A stretch of DNA of 64,000 nucleotides, from assembly GCF_947623445.1 (NCBI RefSeq), contig NC_135247.1, positions 1,862,501-1,926,500 of the forward strand. Direction: 5' to 3'. Of the stretch, positions 37,423 through 47,780 are shown one piece after another (position 1 is the stretch's first letter; each line of letters begins with the position of its first letter). The notes under the pieces are model-generated. The model did no database searches and was not told the origin of the DNA. It saw only the letters and a program-made list of their open reading frames with translations. The stretch comes from Clavelina lepadiformis. Its lineage: Eukaryota > Chordata > Ascidiacea > Aplousobranchia > Clavelinidae. A program made the translations under genes and the position numbers.

Positions 37423-38971
37423 TTAATCGTCTTCATCGGAGGAGTCTTGCAAGCAGTTTGCAACATCTTCCTGCAATTTTGCACTAATTTTGTTGCCGGC
37501 TAAAACCAAGGTGCGCAGAGGTGTTGGGTAACTTTCCAACATATCAATGAATACCTACAAAAACAATACAATAAAGTGCCGAGCAACATAAATTATTCTT
37601 ATCCACCAGAAGATTACATGTAGTGAAATCATATATGGTACTGTACACAAAACAAAGAATAAATTGACAGAAGTACTTCACTGCATCTTTTTCAAGCATT
37701 ACTTGAATGCTCTTACTTGAACATTTGCAACTCTGCTCGCGCAGCTTTTCGTTTTTTATAAACAAAGACAAATAAATGCAAGTAGATAGAATATAATCTT
37801 ATCGAACCTGTGCTGCCTCATTGGTCAATCCACATCCTTCCAAGTCAACTGTTTTCAGAGTTCGATTCCCCGCTACGGCAACAGCTAGCAACTTTGCCCC
37901 GCCATCTCCGATCAAAGGATTGTAATCTAAGGTGAGAGATTTCAAGCAAGAGCTCGCAGAAATGGCACAAAATAACCTCGACCAGCCCCTACTTGTCACT
38001 GCAGGGTTCGCGCTCAAGACAAGCTCGTGCAATCCTGGTAAAAATATATGTTTGTGACTGGTGAGTGTAGGAAAGATTTCCAAGAAAAAATGGCTAATGA
38101 AAAGTGAAATGCATAATGTTCACTTTGGTAAATTGCAAGTAACATTATAGTAAATTAAGATAAGTTAACTTCCGCCAAAAATCTACAAAGTGGGGAGTAT
38201 GAATGTGTTAATTGTCCTGTCAGTTGGCACATGACAACCAACCATGTTTGGCTCCATCTGGTGGCAAGAGATTGCAAATCATCTTGATGCTTGCATCAGT
38301 AAGAAGACAATCTCCGAGATCAAGGTCAACGATTGATGGATGCATCGACAATGATTTCATCAAAGCTTTCACACCCTTCTCACCAAGTGGGCATCCGTGC
38401 ATGCTGCGTCATAGAATGTATAAATGTTTAAAAAATTCCTTTAAAAATTGTAAGTTTACATGCCAATTTGTTTTAAAAAATGCGTTCTACATCAAAACAA
38501 CATTAACTTCATAGCAAACAGTCTGAAAAAAGGCTTTCTAACAGATTAAGTATCAAGTAATTTTGACTAAATATACAGTATGATATTGCTTTGTTACAAT
38601 TTGCGTCGTCTGAGCTAAGTAACCATTCTTACTAAAGCGATCGAATAGATCTATTGGTCATCAAGGCAACAGACAACAAGCTTGCAAACTCCACGTCTGC
38701 AACGGCACCGAGATTAAGGTTCAACTGTCGAAGAGATTTCGTTTTACCAACTGCTTTCATGAGCCGTCGAAAGTTGTCATAATTGATCTATAGAAAAATT
38801 TGTGTATGTTTGACATAGCACTTCATGCCAATTACATTATCAAGCAAGTTATACCTCACAACCACGGAGAGAGAGCAGAACCAACGTATGATCCTTCAGT
38901 GACCTGCATATTTCCTTCACTTCAGACGTTGACAATTTTTCTCCGGTTATTTGAATTGTTCCTGACACCAT
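37423..38971 (-). CDS. LRRC73: LRRC73, leucine-rich repeat protein, five exons
   Basis: Exons 38971-38855, 38787-38633, 38403-38243, 38034-37808 and 37554-37423 splice in phase to 263 residues (human LRRC73 is 316). The match covers the whole protein: MVSGTIQITGEKLS start, LLSLRGCEINYDNF, LNLNLGAVA, VDLDLGDCLLTD, CNLLPPDGAKHGLHELVLSAN, GWSRLF, LDYNPLIGD, LLAVAVAGNRTL, DLEGCGLTNEAAQ and an acidic C-terminus. These are ribonuclease-inhibitor-type leucine-rich repeats forming a solenoid for protein binding. No signal peptide or membrane segment is present, so it is likely intracellular. The biological role of LRRC73 is poorly known. The short length comes from the tail and one loop rather than from a missing repeat. 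Confidence 0.94.
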
Positions 38972-39905
38972 TTTATTTTTCTTAGTCTGGTTGATGGGAC
39001 ACAAGTGCAATTAAATCAGAATTTAATCATTATCTTAGTTGACAAGAAATAAGCTGCAAAAATAACTTAAAAATAAAAAGAAATTCACGAGAAAATTAGA
39101 TGGTGTAGGAAAGTTTATAATTAACATGACATTAAAACAGGTCAAAAAGTAATATGCCGCAATGCTAAATAGCACTCAAACTTGATCTTATGAAAGCTTT
39201 AAGTAAAAGATGTCAACTGTTACTAAATTTCACAAAGTTAGCAAGGAAAAGGAACAGTTAAAAAAAATTACGGTAATATGATTGTTTGTAAATAAAACCA
39301 TTTCATCACATAATTTATCATGCAGCAGTGGTTCCCATCCTGGAGCGACAGACTCTTAGACATAACATGAATGCCATGAAACATCAAACAAAACAAATTA
39401 AAAAGATTTGATTCACATTTATTTCTTAATTATTCGAGCTTTGGCACGTATTTTGTTCTTTGTGAAAATAAAGTTGATTTACATTAACGGCCATTAAAAT
39501 GTCAAAGTACGTATCATCCACAATACTATATGTATTATTGTGTTGTTTAATGCAACATATGCATAAGCTGCAGGGTGTTGAATATCCAGAAGCTGCATTG
39601 ACTAAGGATTCAGTGTAAATCTAGCAAGATCTTGTGAAAAATTTGCTGTAGAATAACCAATGCAGTAACTATAGCATATTTATGATCTACATAAATTATA
39701 GAGCCAACTAGTTTCTGGGATTATTTTATGTAAGGGGTCACAAACCAATTTTCTAAAGGGGTCCATGACCAAAAAAAGGAACCGAAATCATATAAGGCTA
39801 TATATAAACATGAAACTACAACTATTATTTTAATTTTACATGCTGCAGATAATTTTTCCTGATAGTTATAATATAAAGATTGCTCACAATATACTTTGGC
39901 ACATC
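38972..39905. other. Intergenic between LRRC73 and the tRNase Z gene
   Basis: A 0.9-kb AT-rich spacer with the LRRC73 promoter and the tRNase Z 3' UTR. Nothing else was recognised. Confidence 0.5.
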
Positions 39906-42248
39906 CTATGACTGGTTGAGAAGATTGATGGTTGCCTCAATATCGTTGACTAAATTCTGAGCAGTCAAACGTTGGCCATGTTTTACTTCACCGCCATAGG
40001 ACTGCACCTTGGCATCATGAAAGGCTGGAAGCAAATTCAACTGATCCAAAGACGCTTCTAAGTGATCTACCGCGCAAAATACGTTTCCTTCATACAGATT
40101 ACTTGGGTTAACTTTATCAACAGGCAATACACCAAGCCTAGTCGAAAAATGTGTTAACATTAGGTTCTTGGCGTTCATCGCATCGGCAGTGTTTATTGCT
40201 CCTTGCATGGTGCTATGCATTCTGTGGTCGGCAAGTGGTCTTTCTTTTTCATTCGTTAGCAAACAATCGTGGATTAATAAGTCAGCACGTTGACCTTGTC
40301 TGATAAGATTTTTTGACATTGGTAACGTGTCGGACGAATATGCAATTCTTTTCCCGTTAAGAGTATCAATCACAACTCCAAATGTATTCACAGAGTGGTC
40401 CACTTTAACAAAGCTGATTTTACTTAAATGTGAACTTTCAGCCGTACGTTCTAGAATGTCAGGATGTTTATGAACATCTTCCAATGTGAAGATTTCTGCA
40501 TAATCTCCTCTGCAATCTCGTACAACATCCAATGACTTGCGTGGAGCAAAAATTTTCACTTTATCCTGATTTGAAAAATGAGCTTTGTTTCGAACAGCAG
40601 TAATTTTGTCCATCAACTCAATAAACCCGGCCCAATGGTCATGATGCCTGTGTGTTAGCACAATTATTTTAATGGTAAGTAAAATAGACAAAGCCTTTTC
40701 CTTTCCATAATGCTTATACAACTGTGTAAGAGAATCAACACCGCAATCCATCATGATTGATGTTCTGGCATCAACCCGAAGCAAGTAACAAGGAAAGGAC
40801 CTTGTTTTAAACGGCTGACTCCCGCCAGAACCGAGCACAACAAGAGATGGATAGGATTTAGAAGACTTGCCACAGTGAGAAACATCATATGACTTAACAT
40901 TGCTCAATCGTGTAAGAAGATCTTTAGATGTTTGACGGACACAGTTGGGATGCGTTGCTTCCAACACTTGACCGCTGGTTAACACGTATATGCCAGGTTC
41001 AACGGACGCATTCAATGCATGCAGGGATTCCTGCATATACTTCAGTAAATGCTGGTTGGCGTGGAGTGGAAATAGTTCAGGGTTCAAAATATGATTGATG
41101 CCTCTGTGAATGTCAGGAAGTGTAACAAGATTATTCAACCACTTCATGTTTTCTTCATTCACAGGGATATGACTGCATTCAGGTCCAAACTTACGAGTCC
41201 AACTTTTGTACTCTTCACTGTCGTATATGTCAGATGGGGTCATGTGAACACACAACATACAATGATTGTTTGTGCTACTTTCAGGCAGAGGGAATTTTCT
41301 TGATAAATCTTCCAAGTGGTGAAAGGTAGGACAATCAAAAATACAAATGGACACGAGTTCTTTGTCCTGTGTGGAACTACATTCAGATAGTTGGAGTTTT
41401 GAATGGCAGTTTGAAATGTAGGATACATATTGATCAATAGTATCAAAGTCTCTCCAACTTCGCAATATTTCCTCGGTATTATCGAGGTCTGAATCCATTT
41501 GCTTTGTCTTCTGAGTGTGAAAATATTCAAAAATGTACGCTGATGTGTCACAATTGTCATTATCTGAAAATTCTGGTTTTTTATCAACATGATTTAAACC
41601 AAACATTTTTATGGCAACTTGCTCATCTTGAAAATGTATAACATTCTTTACTTCTGCTGAGTGGAAAGTGTAGTTAGACATGCCAGATGTCTGTACCATT
41701 TTGGGTAAAAGCACTCCATACAATTTTCTCATATACTTGGCGATACATGGAGGGCCAAAGATATTGATGTTTCTATGTTGACCAGTATCAGAACGAGGAA
41801 GTTTAGAAAAAATTTGGAACAAACTACCTGTAAAGCTTGCCAAATCAAATCTGGTGAAAAACAAACTATCAACTTCCGGCATGCTTTTCCCAGATAATTG
41901 CTTCCGACGATGTGAAGAGTTACTTGTGTTAATAAAATATATCCTACCCTTGATGTTTAGCAAAAGGGAATCACTGGAAAGCACGTGGAGATTTTGAGTG
42001 TGATGATAATTTTTCTCCGATACTCTTATGGAAGAATACGCTTTTTTGGTTTTTAAAATTTGGCTCAAATAAAATCTTTTGTCGAAATCTTCCTGTTTAA
42101 ATCTCCTGTCAGCATTTTCAGATGGTTTTTCACTTTGAAGTCTTGCTGCTTTAGAAGCATGAGAATAATGTTGCAATACACAAACACTTCTGAAAGCATT
42201 ACACTTAAGATTTTTAACAACAAGCTTTCTACCATTCAAATAAGCCAT
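39906..42248 (-). CDS. ELAC2: tRNase Z long form (ELAC2), single coding exon
   Basis: A 780-residue uninterrupted frame. tRNase Z long forms cut the 3' trailer from precursor tRNAs in nucleus and mitochondria. The C-terminal half is the catalytic metallo-beta-lactamase domain: VLGSGGSQP (about 471), DCGVDSLTQL, the zinc motif HRHHDH (533-538), KVDHSVNTFG (His about 618), SSDT (about 638, usually SGDT), HDC (about 660), MHST (about 678) and LTHFSTR (about 699). The N-terminal half is the degenerate lactamase domain typical of the long form. The start MAYLNGRK at 42248 was chosen over an in-frame ATG 36 bases upstream because a strong acceptor (TATATTTCAG, ending at 42267) lies between them, leaving 18 nt of leader; this acceptor may serve a 5' UTR intron or spliced-leader addition. 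The basic N-terminus could be a mitochondrial signal. Confidence 0.93.
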   Translation of the reverse strand: MAYLNGRKLVVKNLKCNAFRSVCVLQHYSHASKAARLQSEKPSENADRRFKQEDFDKRFYLSQILKTKKAYSSIRVSEKNYHHTQNLHVLSSDSLLLNIKGRIYFINTSNSSHRRKQLSGKSMPEVDSLFFTRFDLASFTGSLFQIFSKLPRSDTGQHRNINIFGPPCIAKYMRKLYGVLLPKMVQTSGMSNYTFHSAEVKNVIHFQDEQVAIKMFGLNHVDKKPEFSDNDNCDTSAYIFEYFHTQKTKQMDSDLDNTEEILRSWRDFDTIDQYVSYISNCHSKLQLSECSSTQDKELVSICIFDCPTFHHLEDLSRKFPLPESSTNNHCMLCVHMTPSDIYDSEEYKSWTRKFGPECSHIPVNEENMKWLNNLVTLPDIHRGINHILNPELFPLHANQHLLKYMQESLHALNASVEPGIYVLTSGQVLEATHPNCVRQTSKDLLTRLSNVKSYDVSHCGKSSKSYPSLVVLGSGGSQPFKTRSFPCYLLRVDARTSIMMDCGVDSLTQLYKHYGKEKALSILLTIKIIVLTHRHHDHWAGFIELMDKITAVRNKAHFSNQDKVKIFAPRKSLDVVRDCRGDYAEIFTLEDVHKHPDILERTAESSHLSKISFVKVDHSVNTFGVVIDTLNGKRIAYSSDTLPMSKNLIRQGQRADLLIHDCLLTNEKERPLADHRMHSTMQGAINTADAMNAKNLMLTHFSTRLGVLPVDKVNPSNLYEGNVFCAVDHLEASLDQLNLLPAFHDAKVQSYGGEVKHGQRLTAQNLVNDIEATINLLNQS

Positions 42249-44532
42249 CACAATAGCTACAAAAATCTGAAATATAATAAACAAAATATTAACTACCTAC
42301 CATAAAGCAAATAAAATTTTACTCAGGTCATACTGCAGTACTGTCATAGCCTAGCATGTGCTTCAATGCTTGGCATAGTGATAACATAAAAACCCAAGTA
42401 TTTTTGGGGGGTCTGGGTTTATTTTCTGAGAAAATCATTTTACTTGGTCTTGTACCGATCTGCCGGTAGAACATGTTGACAGATCTTGTTTTATTCAAAT
42501 AGAAGACTGTTGATACCTACCCGCTTCGGGTGAAATATATTTCTGGTTTTAAAAACTGCAACCGGAGTCTGCTTTTAGTTTTATATTTTACTCAACACAA
42601 GGAAAAATAGGTTGCATGATCACCAAATTATAATGGCCTAAATCCAAATAAACTTGTAAATAAAGCTTCGCCGTTGTGATGAACAGGATCACATGAACCC
42701 AACACTTAGTGCAAGCTTTAAAATGCGACTAACCTACTCTTCACACGCACGATATTTTGTCAAAACTGTTATAGGCCTATATTGTAGCTACTTTCAGTTT
42801 CAAGTCGGGCCTAGGACCATAGGCTAGCTGCCCTGTATGCTACGACCTCAATAGCAATAACAATAGGCGGGCCTACTGGCAAAACCTAAAACACCCAAAT
42901 TGTTTTAAAACCCTTCTTCTTCAACAATGGCAAAAACGATATGCTGCATTTTCATTTAAGACTGATTAACAATTCTGTGCAAACTAATGAATTTATTCGC
43001 GTAGCAACGTGTTTGCTGCCGCTGGCCTGGTAGCTTGGAAGGTAAACCCTAGCAAGTAACGTATTACGCGTCCCAATTGCTGAATTGCCATCGTTGTATC
43101 ACTTGTATTCACTATCTGACTATCACAACCATAATGACGTATTCATGGTATGTTGGTATTCTGTCATTCAACCCTTATGTTTTTATTAAAAATAAAAGCG
43201 CTAGCATTTATATTTTACAACAATGGCCACGTATTCTTTTAAGTCAGACGCTTTAACCAACCGCGCCCGGTACCATATCAAGGTTGACCAACGTTGTCCA
43301 TTACTACATTGTTCTGAAGAGATATTTTGGCCTACGAAGGTATTTTTACTTAAATTACCTGTTATCTGACTCTATTGTTACGTACGGTTAGATTACTCTA
43401 ACCTTTTTTCGGTCGAAAGGTTTTAATATTACAACAGAAATAGTTTACAAGAAAATGTTTTATTATAGATGCTGTACACTTTTTCAATAATACGAATAAC
43501 CAAGAACATAAGCAATACCACCGCTTATAAGATGTCTATTGAGTTGCAATCACCATGACTCGCTTAGAGAGGGCTTCCCAAACTGTGGGACGCGAGTCGC
43601 GACCCGGTTTGGGGTCGCAAAATGTGATTTTGGGGACTTGAAACAAATTCAGTTTTAATAAATTGAATTATCTTTTGTTAATTTTTTATTCACTTTGCTC
43701 TTTCCATTACGAGGTTCTTTTATTACTGTAGGCTACAACTACTGTACTTTGTTAGATTGTGTGCTTTTGTATGATTTTGCCAGAGAAAAAATACCACTTA
43801 AGGTTTGTAATTAGACGTTTATTGTTTTAATATCTTTAACGTGTAGGCTACCCGGGGTCACATACGTTATTTGTTTCTAAATTGGGGTGCAGAACTAAAA
43901 CGTTTGAGAAGCCCTGGCTTAGACAACTTGTGATGTACGGTGCATATTATACCACACAGATGGAAAATAATATATACTTCCTGGTTTGGAAAATCTACTT
44001 TGCGAAGCATTGCGTTACGTGTCGCCTATGCATGACTTCCTGTGTATCGTTATAAATCGTGACGTGAGTTATTCTTTCATTTATAGCTATTCATTGCGTC
44101 ACAGTCTACTAAGTTAACCCTAGAAAGTGGTCGACTTTATTATGTAGCTGTCCCAATGTCTTATCTAAATGTGTGCGTTTAAAGAACCTTCAATATAATC
44201 AAAATATACAGTTGTCATTGTTGTGTAACCTTTGTAGTGAAGTGGGTAAACCTTACAGGTTAAGGTACCATATACCACTTTTCATTACAAACTCATTTGT
44301 TGATTTTAGTTATCCACTCGGCAAACTCTGCTCACTAAGTCGCTGGTAGAAGTGCGAGCTTGTATAACGTGAAGGTGATGGGAGTTAAGATGTTCGACAT
44401 GAAAAACGCTGCCAGTTGTAGCAGGAGCAGCGAGCAAAACAATTTTTAGACAATGGGAGATACCCTACATCTAGCTAAAGCTCACATATACGGACAAGGA
44501 TAATTAAACATTGTCAAGGTTAAGAAGGGGGC
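42249..44532. other. Intergenic between tRNase Z gene and the Mutator-like element
   Basis: A 2.3-kb region with the tRNase Z promoter and possible 5' UTR exon, a hAT MITE (43570-43916) and several TAGGCCTA-type palindromes (about 42770-42865). No further exon was recognised. Confidence 0.5.
43570..43916. mobile_element. hAT-type MITE, about 347 bp
   Basis: The left end is AGGGCTTCCCAAACTGTGGG and the right end is the inverse of CAGGGCTTCTCAAACG, followed inward by GTCGCGACCC-type motifs, a well-known hAT terminus. The flanks GCTTAGAG (43562-43569) and GCTTAGAC (43917-43924) match at 7 of 8 positions, fitting an aged 8-bp duplication. There is no open frame, so it is non-autonomous. The imperfect duplication and ends suggest it is older than the other hAT copies in the window. 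Confidence 0.8.
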
Positions 44533-44555
44533 ATTTCCAATGGCATCCAGGCAGG

Positions 44556-44691
44556 ATAGCGACTGTCAAAACAGCGACTGTCATAATGGCGACTTCATAA
44601 TAGCGACGTAATCAAGTGAGCGACATTCCAAACAGCGATTGTCTAAATGCCGACCGCATTAAAACAGCGACTGTTATGATAGCGACTTAAC
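44556..44691 (+). repeat. Left subterminal array of AGCGACTGT motifs in the MULE
   Basis: About nine degenerate copies of (N)AGCGACTGT occur within 140 bases, for example GATAGCGACTGTC, AACAGCGACTGTC, AATAGCGACG and AACAGCGATTGT. The same motif appears inverted at the other end (45950-46031). Clustered short motifs in both ends of a transposon are usually transposase-binding sites; that role here is inferred. Confidence 0.8.
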
Positions 44692-44764
44692 TCGTGTTCA
44701 CTGAGTTGAATTCACTGAGTCGAATGAGGCATTTATAAATGGAAGGCAACACTATGACGTGTCA

Positions 44765-44822
44765 CATTAATTTTAAGGTCGTTTGAAAAATTTCATTAAT
44801 TTTAAGGTCGTTTGAAAAATTT
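44765..44822 (+). repeat. Perfect 29-bp tandem duplication before the transposase start
   Basis: Two identical 29-base units beginning CATTAATTTTAAGGTCG lie back to back, ending 6 bases before the transposase ATG. They may be part of its leader or promoter, or a replication slip. The lack of any difference between units suggests a recent origin. Confidence 0.9.
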
Positions 44823-44828
44823 GCCCCA

Positions 44829-45887
44829 ATGGATTTTATAATTTCAAGAAAAGGAAGTGACATGATAAGTTATGAAGGCTTTTTGTACAGGAAAGACAAA
44901 ACAAAGTTAAATACAATCAATTGGAGATGTGCTAAAACAGGTTGTAAAGGTCGCCTAACGACAAGCCTTCAGTATCGTGAGCAACAACAACCCCCAGTGA
45001 GCAGTGGCGTCCACACGCATCCACCAAACCCTACGGAAGTGGCAGCCAGGAGAGTTGAAAACAGTGTAAAAACAGCTGCAGTAAGAACACGGGATCCACC
45101 ACGAAGAATCGTGCAGGATGCATTGACCGAAGTTAATGAAGAAGTTGCAGCAGCTGTTGGCTCTTCCACAAATCTGCGTCAAACCATCAGACGGAAAAGG
45201 AAAGCAACAGACAACAACCCCCCAGCTCCTGTTAATGTAGGAGAACTGTTCATACCTGATATGTTGAGACAAACAACAGACCAGCGTGGCTTCCTGCTCT
45301 ATGACAGTGGGCCTGGAGATGTTCATCGGATGCTTATTTTCAGCACAGATCAGTTTCTTCCAACCTTACACGATTCCGAACACTGGATGTGTGATGGTAC
45401 ATTCAAAGTGTCACCATCCCTTTTTTATCAAGTATACACTGTGCATGCTATGATACGAAACAATGTGCTTCCCTGCATTTTTGTTCTACTCCCAAATAAG
45501 CAACAAGTAACATACTCTCAAATGTGGACTGAAATCAAATCACTGAAACCTGGACTCGCTCCAAGAAGTGTACAGATCGACTTTGAACTAGCTTCCAAAG
45601 CTGCGCTCATTGAAGCATTTCCTCAAACGCACATCTACGGCTGTTACTTTCACTTGGGACAATCGCTCTGGAGAAAGATTCAGGAAAACGGACTGCAACG
45701 GTTATATGTGCAAGACGACAATATTCGGATGGCACTGAAAATGCTCCTTGCTCTTGCCTTTCTACCAGTGGATGAAGTGAGCGATGCCTTTGATGAATTG
45801 GTGGCAGACTACCCAGCAGAAGTAATGCCTCTCGTAAATTACTTCGAAGACAAGTATTTGTCTGTTTCTGCGTGCATACGTGTGTAG
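44829..45887 (+). CDS. FLYWCH zinc-finger plus MULE transposase, C-terminally short
   Basis: A 352-residue frame. Residues 1-65 form a FLYWCH zinc finger (SYEGFLYRKDK, INWRCAKTGCKGRL, HTHPP), a DNA-binding domain often paired with MULE transposases. Residues 185-285 carry the MULE DDE core: HWMCDGTFKVSP (first Asp about 189), YSQMWTEIKSL, QIDFELASKAA (second Asp about 251) and the family C-x2-H motif GCYFHLGQSLW. The frame continues to NYFEDKYLS and then ends within the element. The third catalytic acidic residue and the usual (N)N-x2-E-x-H segment are missing, so the protein is unlikely to be active as it stands. Splicing to a further exon is unlikely because the terminal array follows. Confidence 0.9.
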   Translation: MDFIISRKGSDMISYEGFLYRKDKTKLNTINWRCAKTGCKGRLTTSLQYREQQQPPVSSGVHTHPPNPTEVAARRVENSVKTAAVRTRDPPRRIVQDALTEVNEEVAAAVGSSTNLRQTIRRKRKATDNNPPAPVNVGELFIPDMLRQTTDQRGFLLYDSGPGDVHRMLIFSTDQFLPTLHDSEHWMCDGTFKVSPSLFYQVYTVHAMIRNNVLPCIFVLLPNKQQVTYSQMWTEIKSLKPGLAPRSVQIDFELASKAALIEAFPQTHIYGCYFHLGQSLWRKIQENGLQRLYVQDDNIRMALKMLLALAFLPVDEVSDAFDELVADYPAEVMPLVNYFEDKYLSVSACIRV

Positions 45888-45949
45888 AGAGGTGTGGGGG
45901 ATGGAAGTGCGTGTGCGCGTAAGCCTTGGATTTAATAAAAGAAGTGAGG

Positions 45950-46031
45950 TCGCTGTTGTGGCAGTCGCTGTTTTAAATGAATCGCTGTCGTGTGGTCGCT
46001 CTATTGATAGTCGCTGTTCTGACAGTCGCTA
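45950..46031 (-). repeat. Right subterminal array of inverted AGCGACTGT motifs in the MULE
   Basis: Six copies of the motif in the opposite sense to the left array (GGTCGCTGTT, AGTCGCTGTT, ATCGCTGTCG, GGTCGCTCT, AGTCGCTGTTC, AGTCGCTATT). Together with the left array they make the two ends mirror images over more than 80 bases despite poor end-to-end identity. Confidence 0.8.
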
Positions 46032-46204
46032 TTTGGAACCCGAGCCATTTCCAATAAAGGTTTCGTATCACAATAGATGTTGGAAAACAACCTGAGAACG
46101 TACTAAAATGAGTGTTCACACGAAGTTATTCAAAGCAAGTGTCCAAATGTTAATCGACAGTTCAAGTCTTTACCATTCATTCATTCCTTCATCACTTCAT
46201 CACT

Positions 46205-46445
46205 TCACTTTTCATCAAAAGACCGGTGGGGACGAAAATTCAAGCCAATTTTTACTAACACACGCCAATCAACAAGAAAAAGCAACAAAGTCGAAAAGGC
46301 TTTAAACGTAATCAAGAAAAATAACGTTAGTAATTGCCGGTAACAACTATAGCACGGCCACTAAACTCATAATTAGTTAAATCCATAAAATATAAGTTGA
46401 AAAAGCGAAAAATGAAGCAGACGAGCAAGTGGCGTGTTCAAGCAA
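46205..46445. repeat. Dispersed repeat family, copy B
   Basis: Aligns with 18262-18585 in the same orientation, sharing GCACGGCCACTAAAC, ATAATTAGTTAAATCCA and TCGAAAAGGCTT. It lacks an internal stretch of about 85 bases present in copy A. Ends are approximate and the class is unknown. Confidence 0.7.
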
Positions 46446-46864
46446 AAAGCAAATTCAAAAACAATTTCGTAAAGTTCAATCAATAACTAGAAAACATTTT
46501 GCAAGAAATGATGTAATGGCATTAGAAAATACTACCCAAACTGCCTTCCTGCCCCTTACACAAGGAAAAAGTTAACAATTTAAATGTAACATATTGGTGG
46601 CAACAAACATGAGCATGTACAAGCACATGATGAGTGATACTACCACTGACAAATGAATGATGTTTACAGATGATAATACAATTACATCGTGGAGGAAAAC
46701 GCCGAGAGCAACATGTTTTGCAAATATTGTTTGAACTGTTCGGATTGCAGATTTTCGTCAGCAACACAAAACGCGAGTAGGTTATAAAACTAAGTTATAA
46801 AACTGCTGCAAGTGAGCCAAATGGATAGCGGATGTAGGAGTTATCATGGTATAGAATTTTACGG

Positions 46865-47194
46865 GTGAAAGAAATTTTGGAACCAGCTGAACTATTTCCT
46901 CCATTCACTGAAACCAAGACAGAAGATCTGCAGCCGAAGTGGTTGGTGGCGCAAGAAATGCAAGAACTGGTACCAAAATGTTTTTCCAAACGGCTGAAAT
47001 TGTTTTTGTACGATACGAATCAACGTTCGTTGCCATTCAGCCAGATCAATGCACTGAGGCATGAAGTAACTAGAGCCTTGTTGACCTGGTCGAAAAGCGG
47101 TAGTGAAGGTGAGGGAGGCGACTGTGGAAACGGTGAATCGGGTCGTGTGAGATCAATAAAGGTCACTGTGGGCGATGTAACATCGGTAGCATAA
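46865..47194 (+). other. Unassigned open reading frame, possible gene remnant
   Basis: A 109-codon frame, open without ATG for a few codons upstream, with a balanced, protein-like composition (for example ILEPAELFPPFTETKTEDLQ) and a Gly/Glu-rich end. The opposite strand is also open at 47020-47373. No family was recognised, no ATG begins it and no splice partner is evident. It may be an exon, a decayed transposon piece or chance. Confidence 0.2.
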
Positions 47195-47649
47195 GAAGTA
47201 GCATTGTACTGTAAGTGGAGAAACCAAGGAAAGATACAGGAACCACTAACATACTGAAGTTTCGTTAGCACCAACGCTAGTGACGACAAAATCTGTGGAC
47301 AAACCATAGGGGTTAAAGGTTGTTCAAGCAAACTGCGTCTCCTAATGAGACGAGTTGAAATAGCGAAAATCATAAACGTTAATAAGGAGCAAGAAAATTA
47401 TCCGTTTTTGTTATCTAAAGTCGCTTTTCTTGTCATAAAAATCGTCATTACGTGACACAAGTCATTACAACACTGGTAATTTTTATTCTTTGTCTTTGAA
47501 CAACTTACGCTCAGGGATGATTTCTCTTCGCTCTAGTCCGGGTTGTGGAGCTAACCTTGGTGCAAGTTTCGATTGCCTCGCATTTTTTTATTTTGTGTTT
47601 TGGTTTTACATTATATTGGCCGAATTTGGAACTGTCCACTAGGTGTAAT

Positions 47650-47780
47650 GAACAGGAGCAAAGACGTTAATGCTTTGTACAAAGCCATTATAACAGCATA
47701 GGGCGGCTGGGTATTAAACTCGGAATACAAGCCGCATTATTGCGAGGCCAGTGCTCGATCTATTGTGCAGCTACTGAGCT
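47650..47780. repeat. tRNA-like/SINE-type repeat, second copy
   Basis: Relative of the block at 13211-13334: it shares AACAGGAGC, ACGTTAATGC, a degenerate AAAGCCATTATAACAGCAT and a following GC-rich part, and ends CTACTGAGCTGAC, like the 3' end of a tRNA-derived unit ('CCACTGAGCTAAC'). The boundaries are approximate. Confidence 0.5.

Larger units (their letters stand above)
44542..46046 (+). mobile_element. Mutator-like (MULE) DNA transposon, 1505 bp
   Basis: The element begins GGCATCCAGG and ends in GAGCC, flanked by the perfect 9-bp duplication ATTTCCAAT (44533-44541 and 46047-46055), the size made by Mutator-like transposases. Both ends share AGCGACTGTC a short way in, followed by arrays of that motif. 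A FLYWCH-MULE transposase frame (44829-45887) fills the middle. The transposase lacks its C-terminal third and the right array follows directly, so this copy looks like an internally deleted, probably non-autonomous member of a recently active family. Confidence 0.92.
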
